A stretch of 5,800 bases of DNA from Nitrospirota bacterium. Its GTDB lineage: Bacteria; Nitrospirota; UBA9217. A program made the position numbers and the translations under genes. Shown one piece after another: positions 1-5,287 of the stretch (positions are counted from its first letter, which is position 1; each line of letters begins with the position of its first letter). The notes under the pieces were generated by a model. That model worked only from the letters and a program-made list of their open reading frames with translations, was not told the DNA's origin and searched no databases. The DNA lies in NCBI GenBank assembly GCA_013334545.1, contig JAAXXJ010000203.1:1-5800 (forward strand). The letters run 5' to 3'.

Positions 1-670
1 ACGATGCGATGGTCAGCACGCCGATCAGGATGCCCGTTGTGCCCCAGGCAAAGCCCTTCGATTTCGACTTGAACTCCGGCTTGCCCGCGAACACGAAGGT
101 CAGTACGCCGACGGCGAAGATCGCGATCGTGAGCCATTTGAGCACTGGGCCTCCTCCAAAGAGGTCCCAGATGGCGGGGCTCGAGGTTCCGTTGATCTCG
201 ACCTTGAAACCCTTGAGATAATTATTGATCGGGCTCAGCAGACCGTCCGCGGTCATCACGGCGCCGAAGAAGAATCCGAGGATGGCGATAAGGGCGGACA
301 GCTGGCCCTCGCCGATACGATAGACGATGCCGCTGGCGCACCCACCGGCGAGAACGATCCCGAGGCCGAAGAGAAATCCGCCGAAGATGTTCGCCACTGG
401 AACAAAGCTCTGACGAAGGAGCGCCACGGCCTCGAGGTTCCCAGTATCGGGATTGATCACCTGCAGAAGACCCATGTCCTCCAATAGGTTTGATCCGATG
501 ATCGCCACGACCAGGGCGAAGAGATAGGAACGGAAGAGCGTCAGGTCCTTCATGAAGATGATGTCGCGGAATGCCGAGTTCAGACAGAAACGGCCCCTCT
601 GAAGAATGTAGCCGAGGGCGAGACCGGCCAAAATTGCGGTCCCAAAAGAAATGATGCTACTATGCAGCAT
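1..670 (-). CDS. YeeE/YedE-family membrane protein (thiosulfate/sulfur transporter-like), C-terminus cut by window edge
   Basis: The first 223 codons of an integral membrane protein are visible; the frame is still open at the left edge. Several hydrophobic helices are apparent (about residues 5-24, 47-64, 93-111, 125-143, 178-195, and one starting near 208). Two signatures identify the family: GRFCLNSAFRD (residues 26-36, Cys29) and GGCASGIVYRIGEG (109-122, Cys111). In characterised members (TsuA/YeeE), conserved cysteines in the transport path pass thiosulfate by S-H-S interactions, so import of thiosulfate or another sulfur compound is the likely role; the actual substrate is not proven. 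Start: the ATG at 668-670 follows a GGAAGGAG ribosome site at 681-688 with 10 bases between. The gene begins inside the upstream stress-protein gene (11-base overlap), which suggests translational coupling and the same transcript. Family call is strong; substrate is inference. Confidence 0.9.
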   Translation of the reverse strand, partial: MLHSSIISFGTAILAGLALGYILQRGRFCLNSAFRDIIFMKDLTLFRSYLFALVVAIIGSNLLEDMGLLQVINPDTGNLEAVALLRQSFVPVANIFGGFLFGLGIVLAGGCASGIVYRIGEGQLSALIAILGFFFGAVMTADGLLSPINNYLKGFKVEINGTSSPAIWDLFGGGPVLKWLTIAIFAVGVLTFVFAGKPEFKSKSKGFAWGTTGILIGVLTIAS

Positions 671-1151
671 AAGTTTTATTCTCCTTCCAGTCTACCGTAT
701 AGGATTTTTCACCTCTCGATCTCTTCGCGACAAGAACAGGCACGCTCGTGCTCCGCTCGACTGCCTTGAAAACAGAACCCCTTACGAACGGCCGAAACAG
801 GGAAAAACCGTCGTCGGCAATGATGATCAGATCCACCCTTTCTTCCCGCGCGAGGTTCAGTATCTCCTCGGACGGATCACCCTCCTTGAGAACGGTCTTG
901 ACCTTCACCGTGCCGGCCTTCTCGAGTTCCTTCTCGCAGAAACCAAGGATCCGGTCGGACCCCTCACCCCGCGCTTGATCACGTACATGATTCCGCTGCT
1001 CAATCATGTCTCGTAGTAATGCGGTCCTGTCCGCGGGCCGCTGTACGTGGACCACCACAACGGTCTCCGGTCCCCGGACCAGGGCCCTGTGCACGGAAAG
1101 AACGGATTTCGCCCCTCCTTTCTCGTCCACAACCATGAGGACCTTCTTCAT
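660..1151 (-). CDS. Universal stress protein (UspA family), third in the operon
   Basis: A 163-residue single-domain Usp with the usual alpha/beta fold: strand 1 MKKVLMVVDE with Asp9, strand VVVVHVQ (31-37), VDLIII (106-111), and the C-terminal PVLVAKRS. Usp proteins bind ATP or act as dimeric stress-signalling or chaperone-like factors in the cytoplasm. The ATP-loop motif G-x2-G-x9-G-S/T is altered here: Ala112 replaces the first Gly, while Gly115, Gly125 and Ser126 remain, so nucleotide binding may be weak or lost. Start choice: an in-frame GTG lies at 1154 but only 1 base from the GGAGG at 1156-1160, whereas the ATG at 1151 is 4 bases away and gives the same MKK start as both upstream paralogues. 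It is the most divergent of the three copies, lacking the MIDMLGxAE block that the other two share. The gene lies downstream of a terminator-like hairpin and overlaps the transporter gene by 11 bases. Confidence 0.93.
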   Translation of the reverse strand: MKKVLMVVDEKGGAKSVLSVHRALVRGPETVVVVHVQRPADRTALLRDMIEQRNHVRDQARGEGSDRILGFCEKELEKAGTVKVKTVLKEGDPSEEILNLAREERVDLIIIADDGFSLFRPFVRGSVFKAVERSTSVPVLVAKRSRGEKSYTVDWKENKTYAA

Positions 1152-1155
1152 CACC

Positions 1156-1160
1156 CCTCC
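1156..1160 (-). promoter_or_regulatory. Ribosome binding site that decides the start of the third Usp gene
   Basis: GGAGG on the minus strand lies 4 bases before the ATG at 1151 and only 1 base before the in-frame GTG at 1154. Spacing and the MKK start of the paralogues both favour the ATG. The site comes just after the T-tract of the terminator-like hairpin. Confidence 0.75.
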
Positions 1161-1165
1161 TGAAG

Positions 1166-1211
1166 AAAAAAATACTATGACGGGCGAGATGACATACCTC
1201 GTCCGTCATAG
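1166..1211 (-). terminator. Intrinsic terminator / attenuator inside the Usp operon
   Basis: In the minus-strand transcript, a 14-base arm (1198-1211) pairs with 1175-1188 around a 9-base loop. There is a single A-C mismatch, which is a G-U pair if read on the plus strand. The stem is followed by TA and then seven Ts (1166-1172), the classic Rho-independent arrangement. It lies in the 87-base gap after the second Usp stop and before the ribosome site of the third Usp gene. It would end part of the transcripts there and lower expression of the third Usp and the transporter. The 5' arm carries ATGAC that could instead pair with GTCAT in the loop, a short alternative fold. Confidence 0.8.
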
Positions 1212-1238
1212 GATCGACTCAATAAACTCCCGAATTGA

Positions 1239-1754
1239 TTACTTCAAACCCACGGCCGCTGCCGAGGTCCAGGCAAATTTCTCTTCCGCAGAGGGATTCT
1301 TCGCGACGAGGACCGGCACCGGGGCATGCTTCTCGATATCCTTGCTGATGGAGCCGGTAACCATTCTCTGCATGAAGGTTTTCCCGTTGTACCCTGTAAC
1401 AATAAGGTCCACACTCTCTTCCTGGGCGACCTTCAGGATTTCCTCGGAGGTAATGCCGTCCCTGATGATTGTCTTAACACTGACCAGACCGCCGTTCTCC
1501 AGTTCCTTCCGATAGAAGTTCAGTATCCTTTCCGATTTCCGGTCCAGGCTCTCTTTATAATCCGTTCCCTTCAAAGCTTCACGAAGCGTGTTCAGCTCAG
1601 CCTCTCCGAGCATGTCGATCATCATGGACTTCCCCTCGAGCTGCTGCACATGGACCAGCACCACGCTCTCAGGAGGACGCACCATGTTCTGGAATACCGA
1701 CAGAACCGCTTTTGATCCTTCTGTCTCGTCTACTGCGATCAAAACCTTCTTCAT
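1239..1754 (-). CDS. Universal stress protein (UspA family) with complete ATP-binding motif
   Basis: A 171-residue Usp domain protein. Strand 1 is MKKVLIAVDETEGS with Asp9; other core strands are VVLVHVQ (31-37) and VDLIVTG (115-121), followed by PVLVAKN near 147-153. The nucleotide loop is intact: Gly121-x2-Gly124-x9-Gly134-Ser135, so ATP binding is predicted. It aligns without gaps to the upstream paralogue over residues 1-151, about half identical by eye, including MIDMLGxAE, TLRExL and GTD, which points to a tandem duplication. A 20-residue tail (152-171) replaces the membrane anchor of its sister. Start: the ATG at 1752-1754 is preceded by GGAGG at 1760-1764 with a 5-base gap. It lies 42 bases after the first Usp gene and before an intrinsic-terminator-like hairpin. 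Cytoplasmic. The exact stress role cannot be read from sequence. Confidence 0.95.
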   Translation of the reverse strand: MKKVLIAVDETEGSKAVLSVFQNMVRPPESVVLVHVQQLEGKSMMIDMLGEAELNTLREALKGTDYKESLDRKSERILNFYRKELENGGLVSVKTIIRDGITSEEILKVAQEESVDLIVTGYNGKTFMQRMVTGSISKDIEKHAPVPVLVAKNPSAEEKFAWTSAAAVGLK

Positions 1755-1796
1755 AACTACCTCCTTGTTTGTGGGGCGATTAACCCGTATAATATG

Positions 1797-2381
1797 TTAA
1801 TGGATAACTGTCACCTTCTGGAGGATGAATCCCAGAATGAACAGAGCGAATACGACTGCTGATGTGACGGACACAGCGGCCCATGCATCCCTTTTCGTGT
1901 ACGGCTCTTCGCACATGAGCGGCCGGCGTGCCACCAGGACCGGGACCTTGGCGTTCTTTTCCACGTGCTCGGCAACCCTGCCGGTAATGAACCGGTCGAA
2001 GCCTTTCCGTCCGCTCTGGCCGAGGATGATGAGGTCCGCGCCGACCTCATCGGCAACGTGAAGGATCTCTTCGGTGGGAATGCCTTCCCTCCTCATGGTC
2101 CGAAGTGTTACCTGACCGTCATTCTTCAGCTCTCTGGAGTAGAAGGCAAGGATCTTCTCCGACCTGGTCTCCACCGCCTCTATATGATCGGTGCCACGGA
2201 GCATTTCCCTGAGCGTGGACCTCTCTGCATCGCCCAGCATATCGATCATCAGGGAGCGACCTTCTAGCCTCTCTATATGAAGGAGGATGACCTCGACCGG
2301 CAACTGGACAAAGTTACGGAATACTGACAATACATTCTGAGAGCCTTTCGTATCATCGACAGCGATCAAGATCTTTTTCAT
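1797..2381 (-). CDS. Tail-anchored universal stress protein, first gene of the sigma-54 operon
   Basis: A 194-residue protein: a complete Usp domain (about 1-153) followed by a linker and one C-terminal hydrophobic helix (about 167-187, AVSVTSAVVFALFILGFIL), ending in a short tail. The absence of a signal peptide and the terminal position of the helix suggest a tail anchor holding the Usp domain at the cytoplasmic face of the membrane. Asp9 and the core strands ILIAVDD, VILLHIE and ADLIILG are present. The loop motif reads Gly121-x2-Gly124-x9-Gly134-Arg135: Arg replaces the usual Ser/Thr that contacts phosphate, so ATP binding may differ. Start: the ATG at 2379-2381 has GGAGG at 2386-2390, 4 bases upstream. 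It is the first gene after a predicted -24/-12 promoter, with a leader of about 40 bases. Usp identity is certain; membrane attachment is strongly suggested. Confidence 0.95.
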   Translation of the reverse strand: MKKILIAVDDTKGSQNVLSVFRNFVQLPVEVILLHIERLEGRSLMIDMLGDAERSTLREMLRGTDHIEAVETRSEKILAFYSRELKNDGQVTLRTMRREGIPTEEILHVADEVGADLIILGQSGRKGFDRFITGRVAEHVEKNAKVPVLVARRPLMCEEPYTKRDAWAAVSVTSAVVFALFILGFILQKVTVIH

Positions 2382-2430
2382 GTAACCTCCAAAGGCATTA
2401 GATTACTTTGTATCGTATCTGCCTAATAAA

Positions 2431-2447
2431 TAGCAAGTCTAATGCCA
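2431..2447 (-). promoter_or_regulatory. Sigma-54 (-24/-12) promoter of the Usp/YeeE operon
   Basis: The minus strand reads TGGCAT-TAGAC-TTGCTA. It matches the RpoN consensus TGGCAC-N5-TTGCWT with exact spacing, having both the GG of the -24 box and the GC of the -12 box. The predicted start is near 2421, giving a leader of about 40 bases before the first Usp gene. The divergent neighbour is a sigma-54 activator, which supports the call. Confidence 0.85.
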
Positions 2448-2471
2448 TATTAATGTTTATTTGCAAGCGTC

Positions 2472-2488
2472 AACTTATCAATAAGTTA
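2472..2488 (+). promoter_or_regulatory. IHF-type bending site overlapping a perfect inverted repeat
   Basis: Positions 2476-2488 read TATCAATAAGTTA, a full match to the IHF consensus WATCAANNNNTTR. It overlaps a perfect inverted repeat AACTTAT-CA-ATAAGTT (2472-2487). The site is about 50-70 bp upstream of the predicted sigma-54 start and lies between the promoter and the distal half-site cluster, which is where IHF usually acts to loop an activator onto RpoN polymerase. The region is AT-rich, so a chance match is possible. The inverted repeat could alternatively be an operator. Confidence 0.55.
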
Positions 2489-2489
2489 C

Positions 2490-2516
2490 ATGTCATTATA
2501 ACATTATCATTGACAT
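2490..2516. repeat. Inverted repeat ATGTCA/TGACAT in the divergent promoter region
   Basis: ATGTCA (2490-2495) and TGACAT (2511-2516) form 6-base inverted arms separated by 15 bases. The right arm overlaps a TTGACA at 2510-2515. It may be a protein-binding site, but the arms are short and the region is AT-rich. Confidence 0.3.
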
Positions 2517-2521
2517 TTATT

Positions 2522-2530
2522 TGTTAAAAT
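2522..2530 (+). promoter_or_regulatory. Possible extended -10 promoter of the activator gene
   Basis: TGTTAAAAT matches the extended -10 form TGnTAnnnT, with TAAAAT at 2525-2530, about 90 bases before the activator start. No good -35 box lies at the usual distance: a TTGACA at 2510-2515 is only 9 bases away, too close. A start near 2537 would place the GTTAA half-site cluster over the transcription start, allowing autoregulation. Tentative. Confidence 0.35.
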
Positions 2531-2582
2531 GCTAATTAACGTTAATTCTGTTAAGCTAACAATTAACATATTGCTAATTAAC
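2530..2582. promoter_or_regulatory. Candidate upstream activator-binding cluster (GTTAA/TTAAC half-sites)
   Basis: An exact 11-base direct repeat TGCTAATTAAC occurs at 2530-2540 and 2572-2582, 42 bp apart (about four helical turns). A related GCTAACAATTAAC lies between them (2555-2567). Half-sites occur in both directions: TTAAC at 2536, 2563 and 2578; GTTAA at 2541 and 2550. ATTAAC-GTTAAT at 2535-2546 is a perfect 12-base palindrome. The cluster sits about 110-160 bp upstream of the predicted sigma-54 start, normal for an enhancer bound by a Fis-type HTH. That the neighbouring activator binds here is inference. Confidence 0.6.
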
Positions 2583-2619
2583 ACATTACATTTTACAACA
2601 CTAGTAACCAAGGTGCCCC

Positions 2620-3975
2620 ATGCCTAACATCGAACAATTATGCAAAGAGCCGAACTTCCTGATCAATGTCTTCGAGACCATGCGAGATGGCCTCATGATC
2701 GTCGACAAGGATGGCAACATCATTTTTTTCAACCGCTCGGCCGAAAGAATTACCGGGTACCGCAAAGAAGAGGTCATTGGTCATCAGTGCACTATTCTTG
2801 ATAGCGATACCTGCGTCATGCTGACCGACGAAGGCCGCAAGATGGACTGCGGCATATTCAAAACGGGAGCCCCCATCAAAAACAAGAAGTGCCGGATCCG
2901 TGCGAGCGACGGAAGGGCTGTCTACCTCCTGAAGAACGCCACAATCCTGAAGGATGAGAAGGGTGAGATGATCGGAGCCGTGGAATCGATGACGGACATC
3001 ACCTCGCTCTATATGAAGGAAATGGAACTCGAAGAGCTAAAGCATGAGCTACGGCAGGAATACTGGTTCATGGGACTCCTCGGAAAGAGCGAACCGATGC
3101 AGTATTTGTTCGAGCAGATCCGGAACGCCGCCGGCAGCGAGGCCCCTGTGCTCGTCTACGGCGAAAGCGGCACCGGCAAGAACCTCGTGGCCCAGGCGAT
3201 CCATAGCCTGAGCAGGCGCAAGGATGGGCCCTTCGTGGCGCTGAACTGCGGATCGCTCAACGACTATCTTCTCGAGAGCGAGCTCTTCGGCCACAAGAAA
3301 GGCTCGTTCACCGGTGCCACGAGCGACCGCATGGGGAGGTTCGAGGCAGCGCACAACGGGAGCATCTTCCTCGATGAAATCGGTGATATGCCAAAGGTAA
3401 TGCAGGTGAAGCTGCTGCGGGTGCTCGAAGAAAAGGTGGTGGAGCGCGTGGGAGACCACCGGCCGGTTCCGGTCAACGTTCGGTTGATCTCCGCGACGAA
3501 CAAGGACCTGAACTCCCTCGTCAATTCAGAGGTTTTCCGGGAAGACCTCCTGTATCGGATCAACTCCATCCTGATTAAGGTCCCGCCCCTGCGGGAACGG
3601 GCGGAGGACATTCCTGTGATAACGTTCCATTACTTGAAGAAGATATCCCACATTAACAACAAGGACATCCGGAGGATCAGCCCGGACGCCTTGGATATTA
3701 TCACGAACTATCGCTGGCCGGGCAATGTTCGTCAGCTGATCAATACCATCGAGCATTGCGCCATCACCTGCAAGGGTGATACCGTCGAGGTCTCGGACCT
3801 GCCGGAGTACGTTTTTCATGAGAAAAAGGTAGAGGGGAACGACAAGAGCACCGACCGTGATCAATTGCTCTCGGCCCTATCGCAGCACAAAGGGAACCGG
3901 ACGCTGACGGCGAAACACCTCGGCATCAGCAGGGTAACCCTTTGGAAAAGGCTGAAGGAGCTCGGCATCGAATGA
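2620..3975 (+). CDS. Sigma-54-dependent transcriptional activator, PAS-AAA+-Fis HTH
   Basis: A 451-residue bacterial enhancer-binding protein. Residues about 12-127 form a PAS sensor (DGLMIVDKDGNIIFFNRSAE; G.vGAVESMTDIT end) with cysteines at 57, 65, 77 and 91. Residues about 152-385 are the AAA+ ATPase: Walker A GESGTGKN (181-188), GSFTGA sigma-54 contact loop (228-233, Ser in place of the first Ala of GAFTGA), Walker B FLDE (250-253), sensor I SATN (291-294), arginine-finger region FREDLLYRIN (306-315), and sensor II WPGNVRQL (366-373). Residues about 414-451 form the Fis-type helix-turn-helix (LTAKHLGISRVTLWKRLKELGI). There is no receiver domain, so it is controlled by its PAS domain rather than by phosphorylation. 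It uses ATP hydrolysis to open RpoN promoters. The ATG at 2620 has a modest AAGGTG site at 2610-2615. It is divergent from an operon that has a -24/-12 promoter, its likely target. Confidence 0.97.
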   Translation: MPNIEQLCKEPNFLINVFETMRDGLMIVDKDGNIIFFNRSAERITGYRKEEVIGHQCTILDSDTCVMLTDEGRKMDCGIFKTGAPIKNKKCRIRASDGRAVYLLKNATILKDEKGEMIGAVESMTDITSLYMKEMELEELKHELRQEYWFMGLLGKSEPMQYLFEQIRNAAGSEAPVLVYGESGTGKNLVAQAIHSLSRRKDGPFVALNCGSLNDYLLESELFGHKKGSFTGATSDRMGRFEAAHNGSIFLDEIGDMPKVMQVKLLRVLEEKVVERVGDHRPVPVNVRLISATNKDLNSLVNSEVFREDLLYRINSILIKVPPLRERAEDIPVITFHYLKKISHINNKDIRRISPDALDIITNYRWPGNVRQLINTIEHCAITCKGDTVEVSDLPEYVFHEKKVEGNDKSTDRDQLLSALSQHKGNRTLTAKHLGISRVTLWKRLKELGIE

Positions 3976-4128
3976 GCGGGGGTCGCAACGGCAGCGATAA
4001 AGGGTCCGTCCGGGCCCCGGCCCCTTCCGACGCACGATGCCCTGATGACACCGCTTTCTGCAGTCCGTCCGGAAACGCCGCAGCACGAGAGGGCTCAGTT
4101 TACGAGTTCCCGCCCTGGCAGTCTTGTC
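3976..4128. other. Non-coding gap between convergent genes
   Basis: The 153 bases between the activator stop and the subunit-IV stop contain no convincing gene. The only structure I see is an imperfect GC-rich hairpin at 4000-4026. Confidence 0.6.
4000..4026. terminator. Weak candidate terminator hairpin between convergent genes
   Basis: AAGGG pairs with CCCTT and CCG with CGG across a single T-C mismatch, around a 9-base loop. It starts 25 bases after the activator stop. No T-tract follows on the plus strand, and only TTTAT on the minus strand, so any terminator activity would be weak or Rho-assisted. Confidence 0.3.
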
Positions 4129-4515
4129 TCAAAATAAGGCGGCTATTGTCAAGCCAACAACGGCGACCAGCAGGCCGACGCCAATGACCGCTGCAGTCTT
4201 CCGTTGAGACAGGGCACGTTCCCTGCCGCTGTCGAAGAACGGGGCGAGCAAGACAACGCTGAAGGCGAGTCCCGGCAGGAGCACGGCGCCCACAAAGGTC
4301 CACCGGCCGGGAAAGTACTTGGTGAGCTGGTACAGGAACAGGAAGTACCATTCCGGCCGGGGGCTGAACTGCGTGGAAAAGTCAATCTCCCTGCCGATGG
4401 CTGGCGGGAACAGGACGGCCAGAAGCAGCACCGCTTCGACCGCGAACAGCGCGACCACCGCAACTTCGAAGAAGTAGTAGGGAAAGAACGTTTTCTCGTT
4501 TTTCGTTGTCTGCAT
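4129..4515 (-). CDS. petD: Cytochrome b C-terminal subunit (b6f subunit IV / PetD-like)
   Basis: A 128-residue membrane subunit equivalent to the C-terminal half of cytochrome b. It has three helices: about 15-38, 71-93 and 107-126. Between the first two is the quinol-site motif Pro54-Glu55-Trp56-Tyr57 (SPRPEWYFLF), followed by LYQLTKYFPG. The PEWY glutamate takes part in proton release at the Qo site. The protein pairs with the b6 subunit encoded just upstream and with the Rieske protein. Its N-terminal extension is shorter than in chloroplast subunit IV. Start: the ATG at 4515 is chosen; a TTG lies one codon upstream (4518) and is nearer the only AGGAG (4529-4533), 10 rather than 13 bases away, so the start is uncertain by one residue. 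It is the last gene of the visible operon and converges on the sigma-54 activator. No c-type cytochrome gene follows it. Confidence 0.93.
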   Translation of the reverse strand: MQTTKNEKTFFPYYFFEVAVVALFAVEAVLLLAVLFPPAIGREIDFSTQFSPRPEWYFLFLYQLTKYFPGRWTFVGAVLLPGLAFSVVLLAPFFDSGRERALSQRKTAAVIGVGLLVAVVGLTIAALF

Positions 4516-4598
4516 CAACAGTGTTGTTCTCCTGTATCCTTAACCCCGTCTCCTGTCCCCATGTAATCCTGTCCCTGCGTCTCCGTGTCCGCTGTTTC
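4516..4598. repeat. Repeat-bearing spacer between the b6 and subunit-IV genes
   Basis: The spacer holds three copies of TCCTGT (4530, 4551, 4567) and a 17-base segment at 4573-4589 that matches 15 of 17 bases at 5348-5364 on the other side of the b6 gene. On the minus strand these read as GACACGG.GACGC.GGG, resembling the low-complexity intergenic repeats common in many environmental bacterial genomes (from general knowledge). The subunit-IV ribosome site lies within it. Confidence 0.45.
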
Positions 4599-5243
4599 TT
4601 ACATCCCTCCCGATATCCCGGTCCTCCGGATCATGTGGAAGTGGAGCCAGAGGAAGACGCCGGTAAAAAGCGGCAGCCAGAGGATATGCATGCTGTAGAA
4701 CCGGAGGAGCGTCGCACCCGTCACCTCCGCACCGCCGCGGATGAGGCCGGCGAAGAAGTTCCCTGCCAGGGGCACGGACCCGACCATGTTCGTGCCGATC
4801 ACCGTGGCCCAGTAGGCCTTCTGGTCCCAGGGCAGGAGGTAGCCCGTGAACCCGAAGGACAGGGTCAGGACCAAGAGGAACGAACCCGCCACCCAGTGCA
4901 GTTCCCGCGGGTTCTTGTACGACCCGGTGACGAAGACCCTGAGCATGTGGAGCACGATCGTGACGACCATCAGGTTCCCGGCCCAGTGGTGCGCCGCACG
5001 GATGAGACCTCCCAGCGGCACCTCGCGGTGCAGCTGCTGGATGCTGCGGTAGGCGTCGGACTCCGAAGGCGCATAGTGCATAGAAAGGAGGAGACCGGTG
5101 AGAATGAGGATGATGAAAAGCGTGAAGGTGATGCCACCGAAGCAGTAAAAATAGTTGATCCACCCCGGCACCGGTTTGTCCAGGATCCTCCGGTGCCTGC
5201 CGGTGAAGCCGAGGCGGTCGTTGAGATAGTCGAGAATGCGCAT
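4599..5243 (-). CDS. petB: Cytochrome b6-like subunit of a Rieske/cytochrome b complex
   Basis: A 214-residue four-helix diheme cytochrome, the N-terminal half of cytochrome b, with the b6 length and ending. Helices lie near 33-55, 86-106, 117-137 and 182-205. The four axial histidines for hemes bL and bH are His85, His99, His186 and His201, the same spacing as chloroplast b6 (86/100/187/202). Cys34 in YFYCFGGITF lies where b6f carries the Cys that covalently binds the extra heme cn, so a third heme is predicted. PWDQKAYWA (138-146) follows helix C. Role: transfers electrons from quinol across the membrane. Start: the ATG at 5241-5243 is the only start in frame before an upstream stop, although no strong ribosome site precedes it. 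It lies downstream of the Rieske gene and upstream of subunit IV, giving the order Rieske-b6-IV. Confidence 0.96.
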   Translation of the reverse strand: MRILDYLNDRLGFTGRHRRILDKPVPGWINYFYCFGGITFTLFIILILTGLLLSMHYAPSESDAYRSIQQLHREVPLGGLIRAAHHWAGNLMVVTIVLHMLRVFVTGSYKNPRELHWVAGSFLLVLTLSFGFTGYLLPWDQKAYWATVIGTNMVGSVPLAGNFFAGLIRGGAEVTGATLLRFYSMHILWLPLFTGVFLWLHFHMIRRTGISGGM

Positions 5244-5287
5244 AAGTACGTTTTCCCGCAGAGGACTGCTACATTAAAGGCAATTGG

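Noticed and set aside
1006..1515. Open frame on the plus strand opposite the Usp genes
   Set aside because: It crosses two Usp genes and the terminator hairpin, has no family motifs and no ribosome site. It is a shadow of the minus-strand genes.
2183..2200. Possible second -24 element (minus-strand GTGGCACC) inside the first Usp gene
   Set aside because: No TTGC-like -12 box follows at the required 5-base spacing, and it lies in coding sequence.
2510..2538. TTGACA at 2510 as the -35 box of a standard sigma-70 promoter
   Set aside because: At a 17-base spacing the -10 position reads TAATTA, a poor match, and the better TAAAAT is only 9 bases away. Only the extended -10 is kept, as a weak candidate.
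3049..3459. Open frame on the minus strand within the activator gene
   Set aside because: It lies opposite the AAA+ domain, whose Walker and GSFTGA motifs are all on the plus strand.
4115..4131. CTGGCAGTCTTGTCTC on the plus strand resembling a sigma-54 promoter
   Set aside because: The -12 GC is missing at the correct distance, and there is no plus-strand gene downstream.
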